In this document: piece after piece, positions 6,558 to 11,775 of the stretch
Layout of the letters: the number at the start of each line of letters is the position of its first letter
How positions within the stretch are numbered: the stretch's first letter is position 1
From: JAZFYD01 sp036443405
GTDB taxonomy: Bacteria; Planctomycetota; PLA2
Length of the DNA: 14,656 nucleotides
NCBI GenBank assembly: GCA_036443405.1
Contig: JAZFYD010000087.1
Location: forward strand, 1 to 14,656
Reading direction: 5' to 3'
The notes under the pieces: model-generated
Seen by the model: the letters and a program-made list of their open reading frames with translations, nothing else
Database searches by the model: none
What the model was told of the DNA's origin: nothing
Program-made: the position numbers and the translations under genes

Positions 6558-7531
6558 AGCCCCATCTTCTCCTTCACCATCGCCGTCGTCTTGCCGACTC
6601 GTGCGCGAACGCGTTCCGCGCCGGCCTCGAGGGCTTGGTCGATGTGCGATTCCGTGAGGCCACTGTTGCGCTCGCGGATCGGATCGAGCATCACGTCGAG
6701 GTTTTTGTGCAGCAGGCGTTTGCAGTCCACGCAGCCGATGCCGGCGGTGCGGCACCCGTCTTCGATCGTCTTCACGTCTTCGTCCGGCGACACCATCCGA
6801 TGGATTTGCCCGATCGGACAGATCTCCGGGGTGCCGGGGTCCGTGCGACGTTTGCGCGCGGGATCCGTGTACGCCGGTTTCAGCACTTTCCACACATCTT
6901 CGGACGATGCGGTGATCGAAAACCCGTTCCCGTCGCTCTTACTCATCTTGCCTTTGCCGTCGAGACCGGGCACGCGGATGCCTTTTTTGCGAAACGGCGC
7001 CGGCATGCGCAGCGTGTCCCCGTAGCGGTGGTTGAATCGCTTGGCGATGTTGCGCGTCATTTCGAGATGCGCCATCTGATCGTCGCCAATCGGCACGAGG
7101 TCCGCCTGCGGTCCGAGAATGTCGGCGGCCATCAGAACCGGATACGCGAGAAGGCCCGCGTTCACGTTGTCCGCCTGCTTCGCGCTCATCTCCTTGAACG
7201 TCTTGCTGCGCTGCAGTTCACCCGCGCTCGTGACGTTGCAAAGGAGCCAGAACAGCTCGGGGGTTTCCGGAACCGCCGACTGCAAGAACAAGGCGGAGTT
7301 GTTGGGGTCGATGCCCGCGGCGAGCAAGCTCCGCACGACCCCCCGAGTCTTCGTGCGCAGTTCTTCCGCGTTGGGTAGCGTCGTCAGCGCGTGAAGATCG
7401 GCGACGCCGAAGTAGCACTCGCGTTCGGGGTCGCGGTCCAGTTCGACAAAGTCGCGGGCCGCGCCGAGATAGTTCCCGAGATGCAGGTCGCCCGTCGCGC
7501 GAACGAGCGAGAGGACGGACTTGATCGCCAT
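6554..7531 (-). CDS. trpS: Tryptophanyl-tRNA synthetase
   Basis: A 325-residue class I synthetase that charges tRNA-Trp with tryptophan. HLGNYLGA (17-24) is the HIGH-type signature and KMSKSDGN (195-202) is the KMSKS loop. Also present are ADLHALTT (44-51), NVTSAGELQRSKTFKE (99-114), AYPVLMAADILG (129-140) and VPIGDDQMAHLEMTRNIAKRFN (146-167). The family's C-terminal block GIGCVDCKRLLHKNLDVMLDPIRER (264-288) follows. The usual 'QPTG' before the HIGH motif reads RATG. ATG 7531 fits the family's short N-terminus; a TTG nine codons upstream is open but less likely. A bulged hairpin (7537-7556) ends 5 bases before the start. The stop overlaps the TDO start, and the gene sits 53 bases downstream of the GT-like gene, so the three may form one transcript. 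Confidence 0.95.
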   Translation of the reverse strand: MAIKSVLSLVRATGDLHLGNYLGAARDFVELDRDPERECYFGVADLHALTTLPNAEELRTKTRGVVRSLLAAGIDPNNSALFLQSAVPETPELFWLLCNVTSAGELQRSKTFKEMSAKQADNVNAGLLAYPVLMAADILGPQADLVPIGDDQMAHLEMTRNIAKRFNHRYGDTLRMPAPFRKKGIRVPGLDGKGKMSKSDGNGFSITASSEDVWKVLKPAYTDPARKRRTDPGTPEICPIGQIHRMVSPDEDVKTIEDGCRTAGIGCVDCKRLLHKNLDVMLDPIRERNSGLTESHIDQALEAGAERVRARVGKTTAMVKEKMGL

Positions 7532-7584
7532 GATCGGGGAAGCGTAGCACGCTCCCAAACCCTTGCGAACCTCGAGTCCTCCGC

Positions 7585-8628
7585 CTAGGCCGGAGCCCTC
7601 ACATCGGCCTCCCCCTCAGCCTCCGACTCTTCGCCTTCGCCTTCTTGTTCCTCGCTCTTGGACCGCCACGCGACCCAATACGCGGCAGGTTCCACGAACC
7701 ACAAAAACGGAAGCTGCGCGAGCGCGCGGATCGTGGACAGATCCCGGCACAACCTGGCGTCGACAAGCACCGTCGAGATGAGGCGTGTCAGAAGCAGGAG
7801 GCCGAACAGGATGATCGTCGCCCAACCGCCGCCGCTCGGCGTGGCCAGCAGCAACAAAGCGGGCGCCATCGAGTGCACGCCCCACAGATGAAACAGAACC
7901 GGTGCAAGCGCCTTGAGCGGGCGCATGCGCGCGGCGATTTCGTCGCGGCTCTCGGTCAGTGTCGCCAACGTCGGTGCGGGCGCGACCACGGGCCGGCGAC
8001 CGATCTCTCCCGGGCCCTCGATCAGTCCGTCGTCGAGGTGCTCCGCCAACGATTCCTCGTCCTCCACGTTGCCCGCGCGGGTGCCGAGCGCCCCGGTGGG
8101 CAGCCAGCGGCCGTCACCCATCACGACCATCGCGAGCAGGTCCACGTTGACCGTCAGCGCGAGCAGCTGCGCGCCGCGGCCTTTGGCGCCGATCAGGACG
8201 GTCGGCAACCCGACCCACTCGGCCTCGGCCAGGGAGTGCGCGATGTCGCGCAAGAACAGGGGATCCGGCCGGACTCCGCCGGACACAGCCGCGAGACGGC
8301 GCGGGGGAGCGCCAACGTCGCCGGCGAGATCGGTCACCGCTTCCTGCGCGGCGCGGATCGCGTTCGCGGCCGCGCTGTCTCCGTCGTCGTGCAGAAAACG
8401 CGCCTGAAACGGTGGGTAGTTTTGCCGCAGGGCCGCGATGACGTTCTCCTCGAGACCAGGTTGGCCGCCGGCCGCCTGGACGAGCAAACGCATCCGCGGT
8501 GTCGCTTCCTTTTCGATGTCGCGAACGCGCGCGCCGCGGACGTAGCCGAAGAGTGCGGGGAGGACGGCCAGGTCGCGGAAGAACGCGGCGATGCCCAGGA
8601 TGAGGATGATCACGTGCCAGGTCGCCAT
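7585..8628 (-). CDS. Degenerate ceramide-glucosyltransferase/HpnI-like (GT21-type) membrane protein
   Basis: A 347-residue protein. It has one N-terminal helix (4-29), a soluble domain (about 30-238), three C-terminal hydrophobic stretches (about 241-262, 268-290, 302-320) and an acidic Glu-rich tail (325-343). This is the GT21 layout. RLLVQAAGGQPGLEENVIAALRQNYPPFQARFL (47-79) resembles the nucleotide-sugar-binding start of HpnI/ceramide glucosyltransferase ('P..G.epgLeenl.....qdYP'). The C-terminal AAYWVAWRSK resembles the family's 'V.WRG' ending. The position of the metal-binding D-x-D reads SGGVRPDP (116-123), and the (Q/R)xxRW motif is not evident near AARMRPL (232-238), so activity is doubtful. 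The start ATG 8628 lies only 17 bases from the divergent pcm gene. The GT21 assignment is inferred; an unrelated membrane protein is possible. Confidence 0.75.
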   Translation of the reverse strand: MATWHVIILILGIAAFFRDLAVLPALFGYVRGARVRDIEKEATPRMRLLVQAAGGQPGLEENVIAALRQNYPPFQARFLHDDGDSAAANAIRAAQEAVTDLAGDVGAPPRRLAAVSGGVRPDPLFLRDIAHSLAEAEWVGLPTVLIGAKGRGAQLLALTVNVDLLAMVVMGDGRWLPTGALGTRAGNVEDEESLAEHLDDGLIEGPGEIGRRPVVAPAPTLATLTESRDEIAARMRPLKALAPVLFHLWGVHSMAPALLLLATPSGGGWATIILFGLLLLTRLISTVLVDARLCRDLSTIRALAQLPFLWFVEPAAYWVAWRSKSEEQEGEGEESEAEGEADVRAPA

Positions 8629-8645
8629 GGTGGGCCCGTACTATA

Positions 8646-9302
8646 GTGCCTGTCATTCGCGCTTCACTTGTTGATCCCGCGGCCCGCCGCGAAGAGATGG
8701 TTGCGAAGCAGATCGCAGCGCGCGGCGTTCGTGATCCGACAGTGCTTGCGGCCATGCGCGCCGCGCCCCGCCACGAGTTCGTGCCCGAGACTTTGGCACC
8801 CCGCGCCTATCAGGACCGCGCGCTGCCGATCGGCCATGATCAGACGATCAGCCAGCCCTACATCGTCGCCGTCATGACCGAGCTTCTGGATCTGCGCGCC
8901 GAATCGCGGGTCTTGGAGGTGGGCACCGGATCGGGGTACCAGGCAGCCGTGCTGGCCGAAATCGTGGCCTGCGTGCACACCATCGAGATCGTGGAACCGC
9001 TGCTCCGGAGGGCCGCGCGGACGTTTGAGCGGTTGGCGTATCGCAACGTGTTCCTGCGGTTCGGCGACGGCGGGGAGGGTTGGCCGGATGCCGCGCCGTT
9101 CGACGCGATCCTCGTAGCGGCCGCGCCCGAGCACGTGCCCGGCCCGTTGTTCGATCAGCTTGCGGTTGGTGGGCGCCTGGTCGTTCCGGTCGGCAAGCGA
9201 GACCAGGAGTTGAGGGTCTACTCGCGTGGCGCGGGCGGTTTCGACGAGCGGTCAGTGGTGAACGTTCGCTTTGTTCCGCTCGTCGGGAAGTACGGCACGT
9301 GA
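8646..9302 (+). CDS. pcm: Protein-L-isoaspartate O-methyltransferase
   Basis: A 218-residue cytoplasmic SAM-dependent methyltransferase that methylates isoaspartyl residues in aged proteins, starting their repair. Motifs: QIAARGVRDPTVLAAM (22-37), PRHEFVP (41-47), LPIGHDQTISQPYIVAVMTELL (60-81), the SAM-binding VLEVGTGSGYQAAVLAE (89-105), FDAILVAAAPEHVPGPLFDQL (152-172), GGRLVVPVG (175-183) and VRFVPLVGKYG (207-217). The length is typical. GTG 8646 gives an N-terminus of family-like length. The alternative ATG 8697 (MVAKQI) would shorten it to the first conserved helix and leave a 68-base divergent gap. The stop overlaps the metalloprotease GTG in GTGA. Confidence 0.96.
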   Translation: MPVIRASLVDPAARREEMVAKQIAARGVRDPTVLAAMRAAPRHEFVPETLAPRAYQDRALPIGHDQTISQPYIVAVMTELLDLRAESRVLEVGTGSGYQAAVLAEIVACVHTIEIVEPLLRRAARTFERLAYRNVFLRFGDGGEGWPDAAPFDAILVAAAPEHVPGPLFDQLAVGGRLVVPVGKRDQELRVYSRGAGGFDERSVVNVRFVPLVGKYGT

Positions 9303-9940
9303 TCGCGGTTCTTCGCCTGGGAGCGTTCTTGGGGAACCTGGTTCCGTCGTTCTTGCTGCCGCTTTGGCTCGGCGCTTCGATCCCCGTTGCGGTTGCGATT
9401 GCCGCGTCGTGTTTTCTCTTGTGCTGGTGGGCGTGCGGGCGCGCGCCGAAAAGCGTACCGGCCGATCCCGCCGCCTGCGCGGACGCAGGGGAGATCGCGG
9501 AGAAGTTCGGCGTGGCCGCTCCGCGATATGTCGGTGTGATCGCCGGCGACTCCGCCGGTGTCGTGCGCAAAGGTCTCGGCTACGCCGTGTTGCTCGGCGC
9601 AGATTTGCCGGAAGCGCATCGACGTGCCGTGCTGGCCCACGAGGTCGCCCATGTGGTGCAGGGCGATCTGTTTTGGGAGCCGTTCGCCGATGGACCACTG
9701 CGCCTTTTGTTACCGGTTGTGCGCATGGTGCCACCCGTTGTCCTCGTGTGCGCGCCTTTGCTCCTATTTGGTGTGCGCCTGGCGCGCACAACGGAGCTTC
9801 GCGCCGACCGCCTCGCCGCAAGCGTGGTATCATCGTATCCCCTTGTACTGCATGAACTTGCGTCGTTTCGGACCTCTCGGCCCTCGCTCCTCTATCCAAC
9901 ATTGGATCAGAGGCAGCGAGTCGCGGCACAGCGTTCGTAG
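9299..9940 (+). CDS. Membrane-bound M48-type zinc metalloprotease
   Basis: A 213-residue protein from GTG 9299, overlapping the pcm stop by 4 bases (GTGA). Two hydrophobic stretches (about 8-46) form the N-terminal anchor and another lies at about 133-160. HEVAH (114-118) is the zinc-binding HExxH motif. TTELRAD (164-170) supplies the downstream Glu ligand and Asp of the M48 'ExxxD/ELRAD' type. The protein then ends near RPSLLYPTLDQRQR (194-207), which resembles the C-terminal 'HPp..eRi' of the family. M48 members (HtpX, Ste24) cleave membrane or misfolded proteins; the substrate here is unknown. This is shorter than HtpX (about 290 residues). Coupling to pcm suggests a protein-quality-control unit. 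An M56-like relative is the main alternative. Confidence 0.85.
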   Translation: MIAVLRLGAFLGNLVPSFLLPLWLGASIPVAVAIAASCFLLCWWACGRAPKSVPADPAACADAGEIAEKFGVAAPRYVGVIAGDSAGVVRKGLGYAVLLGADLPEAHRRAVLAHEVAHVVQGDLFWEPFADGPLRLLLPVVRMVPPVVLVCAPLLLFGVRLARTTELRADRLAASVVSSYPLVLHELASFRTSRPSLLYPTLDQRQRVAAQRS

Positions 9941-10049
9941 TAACGGGACTAGCGAGTTCGAGGTGAGCGGCTCGAATCGAGCGCTTGCTACCGGGCTTGC
10001 CCTCAACATGACCTAGCACCTTGTCGATACTTCAGATGGAACATCAGCT

Positions 10050-10235
10050 ATGACGGGCAACAACTACTACTGCTGCGGCGAAGGCTGCCGGAAAACGACT
10101 TCTCACGTGCGCGTGGTCATGGATCGCCAGACGTATTTCTACTGCGTGCACTGCGGACGACGCCTCGAGGCGCGTTCGAACATGAACATCGAGAAGATCG
10201 AGCCGAATCACGAACTCACGCGCGAAGCCGTGTAG
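10050..10235 (+). CDS. Small cysteine-pair (zinc-ribbon-like) protein
   Basis: A 61-residue protein with CCGEGC (8-13) and CVHCGRR (32-38), two cysteine knuckles about 20 residues apart, suggesting one bound zinc. The middle (HVRVVMDRQTYFYC) has strand-like alternation and the C-terminus is charged. Codon third positions are mostly G or C like the flanking genes. No strong ribosome-binding site precedes ATG 10050, although GGAAC lies nearby. A terminator follows at 10326, supporting a real transcript. Such knuckles occur in ribosomal-like, transcription and regulatory proteins; I do not recognise a specific family. Confidence 0.68.
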   Translation: MTGNNYYCCGEGCRKTTSHVRVVMDRQTYFYCVHCGRRLEARSNMNIEKIEPNHELTREAV

Positions 10236-10250
10236 TGCAGTGATGCTGGC

Positions 10251-10269
10251 CCAACGCCTGCGGCGTTGG
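10251..10269. repeat. Perfect 8-bp hairpin after the small zinc-ribbon-like gene
   Basis: CCAACGCC (10251-10258), TGC (10259-10261) and GGCGTTGG (10262-10269) form a perfect stem-loop 15 bases after the stop. There is no T-tract, so it is not a complete intrinsic terminator. It may stabilise the small mRNA or be an extragenic palindrome. Confidence 0.65.
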
Positions 10270-10325
10270 AGCTTCCGCAACCTACGCTCTAGACACCACG
10301 ACAAGACACCTAAACGGAAGACGAG

Positions 10326-10354
10326 AACGCTGCCGTCGCAGGCGGCGTTTTTTT
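10326..10354 (+). terminator. Intrinsic terminator closing the pcm/metalloprotease/zinc-ribbon strand
   Basis: AACGCTGCC (10326-10334) pairs with GGCGGCGTT (10341-10349) through a 9-bp stem with one G-U pair and a 6-base loop. A run of seven Ts (10348-10354) follows. It lies about 90 bases after the small gene and just before the converging stop at 10379. No matching T-tract exists on the opposite side, so it works for the plus strand only. Confidence 0.85.
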
Positions 10355-10378
10355 GTGGCCGGGCTGCCAGACAGGTCG

Positions 10379-11674
10379 CTACGGCTCGACGAGCATCTCG
10401 GCGGGGTAGAGGCGGCGGTTGTCGCGATGGCGGCGGTAGTTGCGCATCAACGTGGCAAGAGACGGGGACGGTTGCTCCTCGAACGTCTTGCCGCCCGCGC
10501 GAATGCGGACCGGATTCGCGAAGTCGAACTGCTCGGGCGACAGGAACACGAGAAAGCTCTTCACGTTGTTGGCCCGCACCGCGATCCGATTCGGCGCCGT
10601 GATCTCCGCCTCGACGCGTGCGAGTTTCTTGTGGATGTAGAAACGCTCCTCGATGCGGCCGTCGAGTCCCGCGATGCCAAGTTCCCGCCGCCCACCGGTT
10701 CGTTTCACTTCGCGGATCTCGATCCAGTAGGCGCCGCGCAGCGTGGGATCGAAGAGCGTGTACCGCACCTTCTTGGGGAACGGATCCCGCGTCCGACTCT
10801 TCATCCACTCCCAGACGGTCCTTTCGAAAGCCGCGCCGGTCGCCGCGCCGAAGTCCACCAGCGTCGCGCCGATGCGCTTGCCGAGCGACTGGTTGTAGGC
10901 CGCCGCCGCCCGGTTGGCTTTCATGCTGAACGCGGCGAGCACGCGGTCTCCGTCCAGATTGCCGTGAAGCTCCGGCAGGATCTTGTAGTGGCCGTTGACG
11001 GCGATCGCGCCCGCCCAGAGATCCGGCCAGCTCATCGCCTGATACCAGACGCCGTTGGCGGCGCGGCCGTCGCCACCCAAAAACACGCGATCGCGGTCCA
11101 CCCGGAATCGGCGTTCCAAATCCGCCAGGACGGAGAACAGGTACGACTGGAATCCGGTGCCGGTCACCAGCGACATCGGTTCCAGCGTCGCGGCCTGCGT
11201 TAGCATCGCCCAGTTGATGTCGACGGTCGCCCAGCCATCGGGCGGGGCGTGCCGGCCGCCGAGCGCCAGCCCGCCGAGGTTCACGTACACCGGCAGCGCG
11301 TTCAGCCCGTCGTACGACTTCGGGAGCCGGAAGCTGTACCAGTACTCGGGCTCGTCGCCGAGGTTGTGGATCCGGAGTTTGCCGCTTTGCCACTTGGCCG
11401 CGAGGAAGCGCTTCTGTAGGAGTTCCTCCTCCGTGATCGGTTCCTCCTGCGGGACCTCCGGGTCGTACGCGCGGCCGGCTTTCAGGATCGCGTAGACGTT
11501 GCGCCATGTGGCGCGCGGAGTCTTCGCCAGGCGTTCGAACGCGGCGGGGTAGTCCGCGTCGGGCGCGTCGACAGCGGCCCAAACACGATCGTCGATCGCG
11601 TCTTCGCTTGCCGCCGGCGCGGCCGGGAATGCGAGCGCGAGAGATAGGGTGAGTCCCGCGTGACAGCGTTTCAC
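10379..11674 (-). CDS. Exported alpha/beta-hydrolase (esterase/depolymerase)-like protein lacking the nucleophile serine
   Basis: A 431-residue protein from GTG 11674. It starts with a signal peptide (MKRCHAGLTLSLALAF, cleavage near PAAPAAS-EDA) that points to the periplasm or outside. The fold reads as a PHB-depolymerase/feruloyl-esterase-like hydrolase: FRLPKSYDGLNALPVYVNLGG (115-135) matches 'lP.gYd...plPllv.lHG', and FRVDRDRVFLGGDGRAANGVWYQAMSWPDLWAGAIAVNG (190-228) matches the nucleophile elbow with 'PdlfAgai.i.G'. At the elbow the expected GxSxG reads GDGRA (201-205), so the catalytic Ser is Gly. Residues 300-431 look like an extra beta-rich C-terminal part. A GTG two codons upstream (11680) is an alternative. 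The ATG at 11724 lies inside the upstream terminator and was rejected. Ligand and role are unknown. Confidence 0.75.
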   Translation of the reverse strand: MKRCHAGLTLSLALAFPAAPAASEDAIDDRVWAAVDAPDADYPAAFERLAKTPRATWRNVYAILKAGRAYDPEVPQEEPITEEELLQKRFLAAKWQSGKLRIHNLGDEPEYWYSFRLPKSYDGLNALPVYVNLGGLALGGRHAPPDGWATVDINWAMLTQAATLEPMSLVTGTGFQSYLFSVLADLERRFRVDRDRVFLGGDGRAANGVWYQAMSWPDLWAGAIAVNGHYKILPELHGNLDGDRVLAAFSMKANRAAAAYNQSLGKRIGATLVDFGAATGAAFERTVWEWMKSRTRDPFPKKVRYTLFDPTLRGAYWIEIREVKRTGGRRELGIAGLDGRIEERFYIHKKLARVEAEITAPNRIAVRANNVKSFLVFLSPEQFDFANPVRIRAGGKTFEEQPSPSLATLMRNYRRHRDNRRLYPAEMLVEP

Positions 11675-11717
11675 GACCACAAGAACGTAACCGGGATCGG
11701 GGGTGCCGCGCCGCCAC

Positions 11718-11748
11718 GAAAAAGGGGGTGGCATCGTGGCCACCCCCT
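11718..11748 (-). terminator. Intrinsic terminator for the DUF3352-like lipoprotein gene
   Basis: On the minus strand AGGGGGTGGC (11748-11739) pairs perfectly with GCCACCCCCT (11732-11723) around a 6-base loop. Ts follow at 11723-11719. It sits about 28 bases after the stop at 11776 and before the next minus-strand gene. That gene therefore needs read-through or its own promoter in the roughly 45 bases that remain. Confidence 0.85.
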
Positions 11749-11775
11749 GGGGTGTTGTTGTTGTTTCGTCGCGTC

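Noticed and set aside
6558..6893. N-terminal extension of TDO to an upstream start
   Set aside because: The added residues are an out-of-frame reading of trpS and lack TDO similarity. ATG 6557 gives a normal N-terminus.
10044..11717. Long minus-strand frame of 557 codons in a different frame from the hydrolase-like gene
   Set aside because: It is Arg/Pro-rich without any family motif. The overlapping frame of the same strand has a signal peptide and a recognisable hydrolase pattern.
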